From contig OY282605.1 in the NCBI GenBank assembly GCA_958298945.1, positions 118,664,267 through 118,728,266 on the forward strand: a DNA stretch of 64,000 bases, in the 5' to 3' direction. This document shows positions 1 through 44,208 of this stretch, piece after piece (within the stretch, counting starts at the first letter, position 1; each line of letters starts with the position of its first letter). The notes under the pieces were generated by a model. That model had not been told where the DNA came from and did not search any database. It saw only the letters and a program-made list of their open reading frames with translations. The DNA comes from Atherix ibis. Taxonomy: Eukaryota > Arthropoda > Insecta > Diptera > Athericidae. Position numbers and translations under genes: made by a program.

Positions 1-31147
<31,147 letters not shown>

Positions 31148-31540
31148 GACGAAGATTTATTCAAATTTAATTACAAAAAAAAAATATATTTTCATATTAA
31201 TTAAAATGTTTTCCTATTATTTTATTGTTTGAAAATATTTTCCTTTTTTTTTTATTTATATATTCTAAATTGGTTTTCCTTTCAAAAATATACTTTTTTT
31301 TTCAAATTATTTTTTTATTTGGTTACGGTATGGATATTTTACGATATGAAAACTATAAAAGTTTATTAGATAAATAATTGATAAAACAAGGTTCGAAAAA
31401 TAATCCAGCAAAAATGAGAAAAGTGACGTGAAATAAAAGTTGTCATGATTAAAAGAATATTTACTGAAAATTGAAATCTATTAAAATTTTAGGTCTTGTA
31501 GAAAAAGCATTTTAGAATAGTTGATCACTAATAAATAAGA
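31148..31540 (+). other. Nf1: Probable Nf1 3' UTR
   Basis: A/T-rich sequence directly after the Nf1 stop. Candidate poly(A) signals AATAAA lie at 31432-31437 and 31530-31535. In DNA this AT-rich such hexamers are frequent, so the end of the transcript is only a guess. Confidence 0.4.
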
Positions 31541-32489
31541 GGTTAAAGTTGTTTTTTTTTTCAATTTTTACGTAATTGTATATTAACAATATAAATGAAT
31601 GGATTAAGTTATAAATTTTTATTCGGATTGCCGTTTGTGTTGCATAGAGTATGTATATAAATAAGGAGAGCCACCAGAACTTTGAGACAGTTTCAGCGAC
31701 TGAATTCTACATATTCCAATTAAATAGTCTCAAAAACATATATTTTTTTACTAATAAAATAAAATATTTTTAAACATTTACGTACAAAAATAAAAACACC
31801 AACAAGAAAACGTTTTTTTCGCAAATATCTGAAGAATTGGGAAAAATTATAACTAAAAAAAATAAATAAAAGTTTACATTATAATTTCTATATTTTTTTC
31901 TTCTTTAATATGATATAATCCATTAATTCAGCACGCTTCTCACGATGCTATTTTTCTTGCTTGTTATCGTCCTCAACTACTTTCGAAGCAAGATTTTAGA
32001 AATAGAATCGGTTCTATTTTTTGTACTATATTTTTGCTAATATTTTAACAAGAGTCAACGAGAAAACATTGTCGACGCATGTGTTTGTTTACGTACTCTT
32101 ACGGATGTATCAATTGTTCACAGCTAAAATTCCAACTTAAAAAAAAATAAATCCAACACGCATAAAAACCATCATAAAATCTAGCGCCGTAGCTAGCCTA
32201 AAAAGTAGTACCGAATCTAGCAACAAAAAAAGTAAAAAAAATAGTGTTGTGTGCAAACGGCTTTAGTAATGCGATTGATACTGATTTTTAATACATTGAT
32301 GTCAACTCAATATTATTAAATTTTCTTGGTCTCCCTTGACGGGATAGTAAATCTAGACTTTTAAAAAATCCATTCTCATTCATTGATGTTTTAAAGAATA
32401 TTTTATATGGTTCCGTTTTCAAAAATCACATTCAACCAATTTTAAAGTGATAAACAATATCACTTTTTTTAAAAGCCACTTCTACAACT

Positions 32490-32833
32490 CCGAAGTATCT
32501 ATCATTCAAAGAAATGAATTCCCTAATAACAGGAACCTATAATTAATAATGTTCGCTTTATAATCTGCAGATTCGACATTTTTGAACCATGTCAAAACTA
32601 CTTTTACATTCCATTTTCTGTCCTGAACACATATTAACAGACGAAATTCCCTTTTTTCCATATTTTTTCCTCGCCCCATTTCAATGGCTTTCAAAACTAT
32701 GCTAATGAACAGATATTAATAAAATTTTATATAGCGTCTATTTAAGAATGCCAGTGGATGAAGAAAATATTATTTTGCTGAAATCAGCTACATTTTTGCA
32801 TTAGCCAATGACTTATCATATGACCCTCGTATA
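32490..32833 (-). mobile_element. Second irritans-type mariner, 5' fragment
   Basis: The minus strand reads MEKREFRLLI, then a diverged stretch ending VKVVLTWFKNVESADYKANI, comparable to the N-terminus of the irritans mariner at 21-22 kb. The outer end CGAGGGTCATATGATAAGTC resembles that element's TIR and is followed by TA. The C-terminal two thirds are missing. Confidence 0.6.
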
Positions 32834-33169
32834 TTATATTAAAATTATTATTATTTCTAAAAATGGATTTAATCAAATAATACTACTTAACTAATAAAGC
32901 ATAAAGCTCCTACGTCCTAAAATTTTACTGCATATTCGTTTGAAACTCTAACAAAGGAATTGCAGCCACTTTCAAATTAATTTTTTTGATGATCCTATTA
33001 ATCAGCTAATTTTCATTTTACAAAATCTTAGTGATTTTAAATACATAAGTTACAATTTTCTTCAAAATTAAAACGCACTCCCTATTGAAAACCGATACAA
33101 AACAAAATATTTAAATTTTTATCTTATTTTGATGTAAGTTAAAACATAGGCTTAACTTTCATCTACAAT

Positions 33170-33960
33170 AGTGGCACATGTGAGATTCGAATATTGGCAT
33201 GAAAAATGGACATAACCTTAATTCTGACTATGCAAAGAACTGAATAAGGTGCTGATTTACAGCCTCATCTGAATTGAAGGTCATACCATGAAAGGATTTT
33301 TGAAGTCTGACAGCGCAACGTCAGACGAGTATGGTGAGTGTGGTAATATTTCATCCAAGTGCTAATATTTTTTGACGGATGATCGAACGCATGTGTGTGA
33401 TCTTGCGTTATTGTACTGTTCAATTGCCGATAAGCAATCTGAATTGATTGTTTGGTGCGTTGGTAAAAAGCTCAAAAAACGTGATACCTATAAAATCCCA
33501 GCACACTGAAAGCGTAACCTTGCTCTGATGAATGTCCGCTTTCGACGTCGTTTGACGGGGATCATCACGCCGGATATTAGTTATCAATTGCTTCAAAAAA
33601 GGTCGTTTTCATCATGCATTCAAATTTCTTTGAGTGCATAACGGAACCAAAACATCGAGGTTGCTTATGTATCCCAGCTTCTTCAGGTGGTTGTGAACGG
33701 TTGAATGATGGATGTTCAATATTTCTGCATTCTCTTGCGTCACGTAACGTTGGTATGACTATGTTCATGCCTCTATTTGAACGCCATGATCGTTGGTTTT
33801 CCTTCCTTACGTCGTTGCGATCTAAGGCGTAAACTTAACGCAACTTTTCACAAGCTTGAATCCCGTTCTTCCCTCTACGGAAGTTAAACAATAAAGTATG
33901 GCGAAAATGCAATTTTTGATCTTCCATCTACAACTTGTCGTAAAATCCGTAGAAAATAAA
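33170..33960 (-). mobile_element. Cecropia/SETMAR-like mariner relic
   Basis: The minus strand shows the N-terminal HTH segment ENAEILNIHHSTVHNHLKKL followed by GYISNLDVLVP (about 33755-33660). Further along come a broken INSDCL, a NNARSHT block and PHSPYSSDVALSDF (about 33430-33310), the usual DNARPHT and PPYSPDLAPSDY of this group. An internal stretch is deleted and stops are frequent. Confidence 0.75.
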
Positions 33961-34154
33961 CAAAGGAATGCATTTTTTTAATACTTTTATGATTTTTCCA
34001 ACAACCTCAATATTTATGTAGTATTGAAGTTTTCGAGGATAATATCTATTACACATAAATACCTTATCACCGGACACTGTCTGAAAGTGGGGGCGGATAA
34101 CGTTCAATCAAAATTCTATCAGAGTTTGAAAAATAGTTAAAAGATGCCCATATA

Positions 34155-35432
34155 CGAGGTCTGTTCAAAAAGTATCAAGAATTTTGAATTTCCGCGGGTT
34201 ACGTATATTCGATTTTCGAATTTTTTGTGGCGTTATGTTGGTCTCTCACTTATGCCGATAAGTTTTGAATGTTCAGTTAATTTTTGACACTTGCTTTGCT
34301 TGCACGTGTTTTGGCTTGTCTTCGATTTTTAGATCAAAGAATCTGTATCAATTTTGCGTGAAAAACAAAATTAATTGCGCGGACGCATTCCGAATATTGA
34401 CTGTGGCATATGGTGAAGCTACCTTGGACCGACGGAACGTTTATCGGTGGTAAAAAATGTTCTCAGAGGGCCGAGAAGATGTGAACGACGAAAAGCGTTC
34501 CGGACGCCCGAGCACGTCAACAACAAACGAAAACATTGATGAAGTGAAGAAAATAGTATTGGCCAATCGTTCAATCACCGTTAGAGAAGTTGCTGAGGAC
34601 TTAAATATATCGATTGGCTCGTGCCATTCGATTTTTACCAATGATTTGGTCGTGAGACGGGTCGCCGCGAAATTCGTACCAAAATTGCATTAACATTACT
34701 AAGGAGCTGTTGGACTTTGTCCGTGATGACCCAAATTTGGTCCGAGGGTCATAACTGGTGAGGAATCATGGGTTTATGGTTATGACGTGGAAACCAAAGC
34801 CTAATCATCCCAATGGAAGCTGCCGCACGAGCCAAGACCGAAAAAAGTGCGCCAAGTTCAGTCGAATCTGAAGGTTTTGCTTACAGTTTTCTTCGATTGC
34901 AGGGACGTGATTCTTGCCACAGGGTAGAATGGTCAATAAAGAATATTACCTGCAAGTTATGCGCAAGTTGCGAAAAGCAATCCGCCAGAAACAAAATTGG
35001 CTTTTGCATCATGATCGTTGCTTGTGCGCGAATTTTCGTTGCTTGTGCGCGATTTCGTTGCTTGTGCGCATCGTTGCTTGTGCGCGAATTTTTACCGCGA
35101 AAAACAACACACTTTTAATGCCGCAGCCACCGTATTCCCAAGATCTCCCCCCCCCCTGTGACTTTTTCATATTCCCGAAACTGAAATGCCCCATGAAAGG
35201 ATGACGCTACGCTATGATTCAAGAGATAAAGACGGTATCGAAGGAGGAGCTGAACAAGATTAAAAAAAATGATTTTCTAAAGTGCTTCGATGATTGGAAA
35301 AAACGTTGGCACAAGTGTATAATATCTGGTGGGGATTACTTTGAAGGAGACAAAATAGATATTCATGAATAAATAAATAATTTTTGAAAAAAAAACACAA
35401 AATTCGCGATATACTTTTTTGAACAGACCTTG
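34155..35432 (+). mobile_element. Mariner (DD34D) family B copy 2, near full length
   Basis: 1278 bp with both TIRs (left CGAGGTCTGTTCAAAAAGTA, right complement CAAGGTCTGTTCAAAAAAGT) and TA on both sides (34153-34154, 35433-35434). This is the only family B copy keeping the N-terminal HTH region (NKINCADAFRILTVAYGEA, then SEGREDVNDEKRSGRPSTST and VREVAEDLNISIGSCHSIF). The rest follows in broken frames with EYYLQVMRKLRKAIRQK, a disrupted catalytic block and the tail CIISGGDYFEGDKIDIHE. A lost base after NVYRW creates the first frameshift. Not functional. Confidence 0.92.
35022..35094. repeat. Four-fold GTTGCTTGTGCGC repeat inside mariner copy 2
   Basis: Four copies of CGTTGCTTGTGCGC, with spacers of 2-7 nt, replace the segment that normally runs from the HHDN block into SLLVREFLAKNN. 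The repeat seed GTGCGCGAATTTTTGGCC is present once in the other copies (see the complement near 52790). Confidence 0.85.
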
Positions 35433-35434
35433 TA

Positions 35435-37772
35435 AATTATTGTTTAAGAGTTCGTATTTGGACAAAGAGTTTCAAAATTTAAACCTCTCCAGAAAAATTA
35501 ATCATGTCAAAGAAATAAAAAGTGATGAGCCTCCTAAAAAATGAACTTTTAGGCCACTTTCGAAATAAACCGCAGGGTTCGCGCCATATAAATTTGTTCA
35601 ACCGTTTTTTAGCACAAATCACAATCAACCAAGTTTTCACCACGAAGATGGACGCGACTGCAGTGTTGAAATGTTATTCTTTGGATGACATGGAAAGCCC
35701 AATTAAAGTTATTTGATAATACGAGTAATTAATTTTGCCTATCTTTTATTATTTTTACATATAATCTTAAAATTGCATTTCATTAAAATAGATGATATAC
35801 AAAATAATTTTAACTTAATCCATTTATAAAATTATAAAATAAAAAAAAAGGTATTTGCGCATTGATTTTAACCTCTTATAATTGCATATTATTTTGAAAA
35901 TTTTTTGGATCACATAAATTAACATAATCCCAATGATAAAAAAACCTGCACCAAACCCTCCACCCCCTTAAAATAAACTATAATAAATTCTCATTTCCTC
36001 ACAAATAATATTATATTATATATTACTAAAAATTATTTCTTAAGATCTTAAATGACAGAATAAGTAATAATGAAATATAATTTTTTACTTAGTTCCGATT
36101 GAACTTAAATATTATATTGTATATAATTTTGTGTTTATTTTTAATGAAAATTATTTTTTTTTTACATAATAATTTTCAATTTGAATGCTTTTTATATAGA
36201 GAAACTTTTGTATTAGTTTTGATTTTTTTTATTGTAATTAATTCACTATAGGCTCTTTTATTGCATAAGAAATGCTACGATCGTAGCTATTCTTTTTGTA
36301 TGATTAGTTTAATTTTTTATACTTATAATTACTATTTGATAAAAATAAAAATATGTATTTAAAAAATAATTTGATTATATTTAGTTCTATTTAATTTTTT
36401 TCCCTTATTTTTGATTATTTTCGTTTTCTTTCTATTTCTAGACTTAATGAAATAAATGAAATGTTTTTACACTATACCATGAGGTAATTAAAAATAATTT
36501 ACTTATAATTTTATTCAAATGAGGAATATTTATTTTCCAAAAAAAAAAAATCAAAAATAAAAGAAAACTCTCTAATAGCACATAATAGGATAATGTTTAT
36601 ATTTTTCTACTTTAAGCTTACACTATTTAAAAAAAAAATTGTTTATATCAATAAAAGGAACAGCTTTTTTTTTAAGTTAACAACGAATATTCTACTTTAT
36701 TGAAAACGAAATGAAAATTAAAATACAAATGCTAGAGAAATATTGTTAAAAGTTTATAAAATTACAACGAATTATAGGTGACTTCTCTAACTAGTTATGA
36801 GTTACATATATCCAAAGTTGAATAAAAAAAAAATGAAAATAATTTAATAATTTTACTAAAAAATAAATCATTGAATTATTATGTTTAGATAAGTAAGGAT
36901 GCTTTTGAAAGGCAGCTATTTTTTGTGCTAAACTGATTTTTTTAAACAAAAAAGTTTTTATTTTTTGAATAAAAATAAAATTTTAATTTCTAAATTACAC
37001 GAACAATTATATTCTGTTCAAATGATATATTAATTATTTTTATAGTTATTTTATACTTAAAGAAAAATTTCATTAATATTTTATATAATTATACAGTATA
37101 AATAATTTAATTGAAAACAAAACAACGGAACTTAAATATAATTCTTTTTTTTTTTTTTTAAATTGAAACTATTCCATTTTACAATAAATAAACGATTATT
37201 TTATAATTAATAAATTAATTTTCGAAAATTATACAAAAGTTATGCATAAAAACTAAAGTAATTTGGAATTAAATCAAGTTTTTAACTCTAAACGGACTAC
37301 TCTCTTTATGCGCTCGTTTTTTTTTTTGTTATAAAAATTTATAGTTAAAAAAAAAAGAGAAAAATTCAAATAATAGTAAATCTCTTCAAATTATGTAAAT
37401 ATGTTGAAAAATAACTTTTTTTATGTACAATATAACCTCAACAAAAAAAAAACTATTATATTAAAAGAAGAATTTTTGATCAAAATCATTTAAAGATAAT
37501 ACAGGAAAATTGAATATTTGAAAAGTTCTAAAACACAGAAGAGTTGAGGACATATCAGTTATAGTTGTTATACTGTTATACACATCGCAACGAATAAGTT
37601 TTAGTGAAATCGGATATGGCAACCCTTCATAACTGAAATGACAGCTACAAAAAATGAAATTATTTTTTTATTTTTGTCGCCAGTTTTTTTTTTAAATTAT
37701 AAAATAGTTTAATTTTTTTCCGAATAAATAAACTTTAACAAAATGACGCTAATCAGAATTTTACGTTACAAA
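35435..37772. other. A/T-rich intergenic DNA, no gene seen
   Basis: A short GC-richer block at 35522-35716 is open for 64 codons but resembles nothing I know. The rest is A/T-rich without recognisable elements. Confidence 0.55.
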
Positions 37773-39214
37773 GCGTTATTCAATTTGTTGCTTCGGAAAG
37801 TAAAGTTAAATGAAGATTTTTTGGAGTACTCGATTTTTTTGTAGTAATTTTTGTTGCACATTTGGGGCTGTAATTTGGTCATTATTTGATGGATGTTGAT
37901 TTTTAAATGCTGTAAAATTTATGGATTGTCTTTCGTGGAAGAAATGGTATCTCCACAGACATTTGTGAATTTTCGGAGCCCCATAATTTTACTTGATTCA
38001 TCGACTAAAAAAAGTCGGTTATCATACGGCCATAGTGCTCAGAATTGCCGGTAACGATCTTTTCTTCTTCTTCGTTTTCAAAATAATATCCCCCAAAAAC
38101 ATTGTCTGCGTAACCACGATGTTTTGCGTAGTCTTATAAGCAATAGTCCAACTAAAAAAAGTCGGTTATCATACGGCCATAGTGCTCAGAATTGCCGGTA
38201 ACGATCTTTTCTTCTTCTTCGTTTTCAAAATAATATCCCCCAAAAACATTGTCTGCGTAACCACGATGTTTTGCGTAGTCTTATAAGCAATAGTCCAACG
38301 GCGTCAAATCACATAATCTTGTAGGATAATTAATATCATTAAATCTCACAAATTACACGTCCTGGAAATAAAATTTGTGGATTGTAGCGTCGTCTTGCTA
38401 AAACCACATATGATTCAAATTAATATCTTCAAGTTCAATTAAAAAAAAAAGTCAGTTGTCATAAGACCATAGCACTCAGGATTGACGGTAACGATCTCTC
38501 CTTCTTCATTTTCAAATAAAATACACGCCAATGCCATTGTAAACAGTCACTTTTAAGGGATACAATGGGTTAACTACAATCACTTGTGGATTTTCAGAGC
38601 CGCATATATTGCAACTATGCTTATTGACGTATTCACCGAACGAGAAATGAGCCTCATTATGACGACCATAATCTTCTCTTAAAAATTAAAGTTTGTTTAA
38701 AGTTTTTACAGTTTTAACACATTATTCGGTAATTAAACGATTCATAATGAAAAATGGCAAATTTTAAGCTAAGAAAGATATTACGTGTTTTGGTTACTTT
38801 TCGAAAGATGAAGCTCAAATTTGTCTTGTTGTGTGGCTTATGTCATGGTCTTCTTAAAACCAGAACATGAATTATTTTGGTCATAGCGCTTAGAATTAAC
38901 GATAAAGATCTCTGGTTCTTCATTTTCAAAGAAATACAGGCTAATAACACGACATAGGCATTTTTTTTAGCGGATATAAAGACTTCTCTACATTTACTTG
39001 TGGGTTTTCAGAGCCTCGTATATGGCAGATTTACTAATTTGACGGAAAATTTTCTTAAAGCCTTTTACAACTTCATCGTATTAGTTGGTAGTTAAACGAT
39101 CCATAATGAAAAATGGCAAATTTTTTTACAAAAAATATTCTACCTCAAAGAAAATATATGTTTGACAGATGTCAAATGACAAGGCTGTACTTTCCGATCT
39201 ACAAAATTGATAGC
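37773..39214 (-). mobile_element. Two overlapping family A relics (5 and 6) with outer TIRs
   Basis: The left end reads GTTATTCAATTTGTTGCTTC and the right end (complement) GGCTATCAATTTTGTAGATC, both variants of the family terminal repeat. Inside, the N-terminal landmark GAGAAATGAGCCTCATT and the phrase ACTTGTGG(A/G)TTTTCAGAGC occur twice (about 38580 and 39000). At least two copies are therefore joined head to tail on the minus strand, the first lacking its right end. Heavily decayed. Confidence 0.7.
38004..38297. repeat. Exact 147-bp tandem duplication
   Basis: Positions 38004-38150 and 38151-38297 appear identical base for base by eye (start ACTAAAAAAAGTCGG, end AGCAATAGTCC). It lies inside decayed family A DNA, so the duplication is much younger than the element or is an assembly artefact. 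Confidence 0.9.
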
Positions 39215-40269
39215 CCCATATAGATACACAGAAAAAGTATTAAATCTACCGTCGATAAATTAAATCAGTTTTGCCTTTTTTTCTCTCTAAAAATCAGAAA
39301 TATTTTTAAAATGTTTTTCAAAATAATTAATCAAATAAAAAAAATTAAAGTATTAAAAAAAACTCAAGTGAAAAAATATATTTTTCTTATACAAAAAATT
39401 ATACGTTCAATTGCCTTTTTCATATATGTATAAAAATGTTACATGCCGTAATCGAAAAAAAATTATATCATTTTAAATGTTTTTACATTAAACAATTATG
39501 TTTTATAATTAATAAAAACTAAATTATTATTGTTTAATTGATAAATTTAAAAATACAAAAAAAAAACAAACATCATCTAGTATATTAGCTATTGTTATAA
39601 GTGAACTCATTTGGTATCACAATTTTCTATAATTTTTAGTAAAAGTTAAATTATAAAAAAACAAAAATTATTTTGTTTTTTTTTAATTTAAAATTATTAC
39701 TATACGATAATATGTATGATTTGAATTAATTAAATCATAAGATAATGAATCATATAACACCAACTAAAAGCACAATTTTAATAATTATTATCAAATTTAA
39801 TGAAAAGTACATATTTGCATTATTCAAATTTCTGTAAGTAATATTGTCCTCAATACATGATATATGCATGCATGTATGTACGTATGTATGGATGTTCATA
39901 TAAAATGGATAAATTTTTAATTAATAAAAAAAAATAAAATTATAAACTAAAAAGAGAAATATTCCAATATAATACAATATATAGATAATATGTGAATACA
40001 TGCATAAAAGTTCCAAAATTTGCCCGAAAAATTTCCCAAGGATTATAGAGGATAGGCCATCTGTTGGCTTTTTTTTGAACTGAAAGAAAACACACATATC
40101 GTGAGCAAACATCGGAAGTTTTTATATTGAAAATGAAAATTGATTCTATAACAGAAGAGAGGTTCTATAAACTAAAAGTATTTTTTTTAATTTTGTATAA
40201 AAATAATGTCATTCATTTTATTGAAATATATCGTATAGACTTTACCATTTATGAATAAAAAAACAATAT

Positions 40270-41335
40270 TGGGCAAATTTTTAGCACGACTACGTTTACA
40301 AACATTGATCCATTTTTATAAAATTTTCAATAACATTTTTACATAATTGTTGCTTTTTTTCACTGATGACACGGTTGATATTGGTTTTGAGCTCTTGAAT
40401 TGTATTGTGTGGACTATTCTCATAAACGTTATCTTTCACATAGCCCCACAATAAGAAGATCAACAGCGTTATACCACATGATCTTGGTACCAAATTGACA
40501 TTACCTCTTCGCGAAATTAGACATCGATTGAATTTGGTTTTCAATAAATCGATTGTTTGTTGGGCAGTGTGGCACGTTGTGCCGCCCTATAATCACAAGT
40601 CATCGAGATCCAGCCATTAAAAATAGGACTTAAAAAAATTTGGTTACCATATCTCCGTAGTGCGTTCCATTGATAGTAACTGTAGCACCAGCCCCATTTT
40701 CGAAAAAAAAAAACACGGACCAATGAAGCGTCCAGCCCATAAATCGCATCATACAGTGTCACGTGATGAATGTAATTTTTTGTTCAATAACTGCTCTTGA
40801 ATTTTCAGATACCCAAATGCGACAATTTTACTTGTTAACAGAGCCGCTTACGTGAAAATAAGCTTCGTACGATAAGATGATATTTTCTAAAAAGCCACCA
40901 CCATGTTTAATGATTCAATTAGCAAAATTTCAAAATAATCTGTTGGCTTTAATTCTTATCCCAATTACACCTTATAAGGCTTAAGAGCCAAAATCTTGCG
41001 TAAAATTCACCGTGTGGTCATTGTGAACAGGCACAATTATTAATAACATCGTGAAACTGATAAAACTGAATCCTCTACAACACTTTCACTCAATATTTTG
41101 AGCATTATTTTCAGCTGCACTTCCTGTGCGAGCACGTATTGTTGTTGGTATGTTTTGTGCAGAACCAATAGACTCAAATTTATATACCAAATTCTATGGT
41201 TTTTACTGGTCGACCATTTTCATAATAGATTTGAATTATTTTATTACAGCCTTTGAGCAAAATGATGAAGAGATCAAGAACAAATGGTGAACGTTTTACT
41301 GTGCACCTGTCAAAAAACTGAATGACAGAACTGTC
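40270..41335 (-). mobile_element. Family A-like transposon relic 7
   Basis: The minus strand reads RSCGITLLIFLLWGYVKDNV followed by YENSPHNTIQELKTNINRVI (40540-40330), matching CDLTPLDFFLWGYVK...KTNI of the family. An upstream fragment is seen around 40600-40760. The sequence is divergent from relics 1-6, so a separate subfamily. No clear TIRs. Confidence 0.7.
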
Positions 41336-41359
41336 AAAATAGCCTATTTCTTTTCTATT

Positions 41360-42330
41360 GAAAAAAAAAAGTTCTAATTAAATTTATTGAGAAAAAAAAA
41401 ATATTATTCACATGACCACCACGAGACTCAGGTTGCAGGCCATCACGAATTATTTCTCCCAATAAAAGTGGATCAATGACATCAAATTTTTGTCGAATAT
41501 TGTTGGTATATACTTTTCCTTTCAAAAATCCCCAAATAAAATGGAGAAATAGTATCAAATCGGAAGATCTTTTCGACCAATTCACATCGGCGTTTGTGCG
41601 CGATAAACCAATGTTTTAAGAATTTGTATAGCTAGTAGCGCCGTCTTGTTGAAACCAAAGCGCATTCACATTCAATTCATTCAATTTCAGCCGCAAAAAA
41701 AATCGTTAACAAGTCACGATGTTGTTCATAAATTGCTGTAATGGCCTCTTCACGATCATTTTCGAAGAAGAATGGCTGAATAATTCCACCAGTCCATAAA
41801 CAGTACAAAACAGAGACTTTTTTAAGATGCATCGTAAAATCACACGCGGGTTTTCCGCGCCCCAAATTCGACAATTTTGATTTTTCTGCTGAATTATTGC
41901 AAAAGTGGCGAGAAATCGTACTACTTGCATAAATTTGTGTAGATTTGCTTATGACACCCACTGATATCCAGTTCTCTTTGAGTTAAAATTGTAATAAAAA
42001 ATTCCAAATAAAAATTACAATTTCAACAGGCAATATTGATTTTTTGTACAGTTTTTTGACATGAAATGCAATTGTATTTTAGGTTTTTATTAATTTTGTA
42101 AACATACATCAAATATCAAGCATACCTCAATTTTGTAAACTTAAGGAAAGTTTTACAACCACGCCATTCTTTATGAAGTGGTAGCATACCGAAATGCATG
42201 CATACTTTTGTTATGCATAATCTTGACGATGTTTTATTCTTTACGCCAATAAATAGGAAGTTTTTACCTCTAAATACGAAGAATTTCGTGAAAGTTTATT
42301 ACACTTGACAGCTGTCAAAACAAGAAACAT
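41360..42330 (-). mobile_element. Family A-like transposon relic 8
   Basis: The minus strand shows the tail SRGGHVNNIFF (41400-41430), FIWGFLKGKVYTNN (41520 region) and LYCLWTGGIIQPFFFENDRE (41740-41830), in broken frames. These are the C-terminal, DLTPLDFFLW-adjacent and VWCGxxxGGIIGPYFFEN parts. It lies head to tail with relic 7. Confidence 0.75.
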
Positions 42331-42334
42331 GACA

Positions 42335-43080
42335 TGTGTGTTTTAACAGATATTATCAACCAACAACAGATGGCTTATTATTTATAATGGCTTATATTAT
42401 TTTTATATAAATAATAATTAAAAAATTACACATAATTATATAGAAATATATATTAAATCCTATAAAATGCTATTAAATAGAAATTTCTAAATAAATTAAT
42501 TAATATTACAATTAAATATGTATGTATGGTATGCATTTGTAAAAAGTTTTGAGAAGAAATTCTTTAAAATGTGAATTTTGAATATTGTGAATGCAGAATA
42601 TAAAATTAATGAAAACAAACTTAAAAATAAATGAGAAATATTCCTAGATAAATAATTATTATGGATAAGAATAAATTGTATTGCTTCTTATTATATCCTA
42701 TCTGAACGAATTTTTATAGGTGTTATTAATTAATATGGACTATGTAAGAATGTACGCGCTATTATTGCTATGTGAGATTATGGAATAATGCATTGCTGTA
42801 TGAATTGAAAATATGAAGAAAAAAGAAGAGTTTTCTTTAATTTTTAAAGTGGAGCAAAACATTAAAATTCTTAGATAAAATTAAAAAAAGCAGAAAAACA
42901 GAGTGTGTAAAAGTATTTTTTTAATTTGAAAATTATTTATTTCAATTGAAAACATTATTGCGAGAACTACCTAAATTAATAACTAAATATTTATAATAAA
43001 AAAATTCATTTCTTTTATACGTTTTTTTCTACAATGCATATATTTTTATAATTTATAGCAATTATTTGGAAAAAATTGCT
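42335..43080. other. A/T-rich intergenic DNA, no gene seen
   Basis: Short A/T-rich interval between two transposon relics with no recognisable feature. Confidence 0.55.
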
Positions 43081-43082
43081 TA

Positions 43083-44025
43083 GTCAAAAAAGTTCATGGC
43101 GTTTTTTGTATACAATAAACACGCCTAAATCAGAGTGTTAAAATCAATTTATTCAAACCAAATATTCTCTATTATTATCGAAAAAGTTTCGACTTCTGTG
43201 GTTTCTGGTGGAAAAACTGTATTAACTGGTTTTCACAGCCCTCTCTCTTGACGTCAGTTTGGTTCCATTAAAAGAGTTCTATAGAGATCAAAACAATTGG
43301 TAGCCATCAAAGCTTACCATACAAGCCCTCCTAATTTTTTTCAAGTCATCAAAAATCTGTGAAGTCGAGCCTTATCGTGGTGGAAGACAATACCCTTACA
43401 ATTGATCTCTAGTTGCGAAGAGTACAGTCTGGAGTTAACAGTTTCACCGAGCGGTAGTAGTGCACAATAAACGTTTCTCTTCCAGTCTCACCATACACAC
43501 ACCATAACCTTATTGGCTGTCAATCCTGGCATGATTGTTCATCTTCAATGTCCATGATCTCTTTCAAATGATATTCTTGTATTTTACCCATTCTTCATCG
43601 CCAATTATGATACGCTTCAGAAATGGCTCGATTTCATTGCGCTTCAGTGGCGTATCGCAGTTGTTAAGTCGGCCCCTTATTGTTTTTTTACACTCAATTC
43701 ATTGTGTGTTTATTTTCGCACCCAGTCTTTCGTAAATTGTTTAAAACGGTTTGATGATGAATGTGCCGGCCTTGCTGAATTTTGCGATAGTTTCATCACT
43801 TTTTTTTTCGTTAATTATGCGATGCGTTCCGCTTTTTCGAAGTGTTATTGTAAAATACATCGAATTTTATCTTTATTCTGGACCATTTTTGAACTTTTCA
43901 ATAGAATTTAAATAATTTTGCGCTACACAAAGCCTTAAGTTTCATGGTTCAAATGCCCGTGTAGTGGCTACTGGATTATTTGTTTTTAACTCTATCTGTC
44001 GGAATAGTCCACGAACTTTTTAGAC
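43083..44025 (-). mobile_element. Cecropia/SETMAR-like mariner relic, second copy with both ends
   Basis: 943 bp, TA on both sides. TIRs GTCAAAAAAGTTCATGG and (complement) GTCTAAAAAGTTCGTGG. It is collinear with the 25731-26889 relic (both have AAATCAGAGTGTTAAAATCA just inside the left end) but about 200 bp shorter because of an internal deletion in the N-terminal region. Confidence 0.85.
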
Positions 44026-44208
44026 TAACTAATATTACGAATTTTAACCTTAAATTAGACAATACTTTGGAAAGATTTTATTTTCCGGTATAAGACTAGG
44101 AATTCTAATAAACTTAAAAAACCAAATTTCGTGCTAAATTAGTCTTATTTGGCAATGGTAAAAAATACATTCTATCGAAAACAGATTCTTACTAATCTTC
44201 TGGTAAAG

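Noticed and set aside
34813..35204. Two overlapping plus-strand frames of about 100 codons
   Set aside because: Both are frameshifted pieces of the family B mariner transposase plus its internal repeat, not separate genes.
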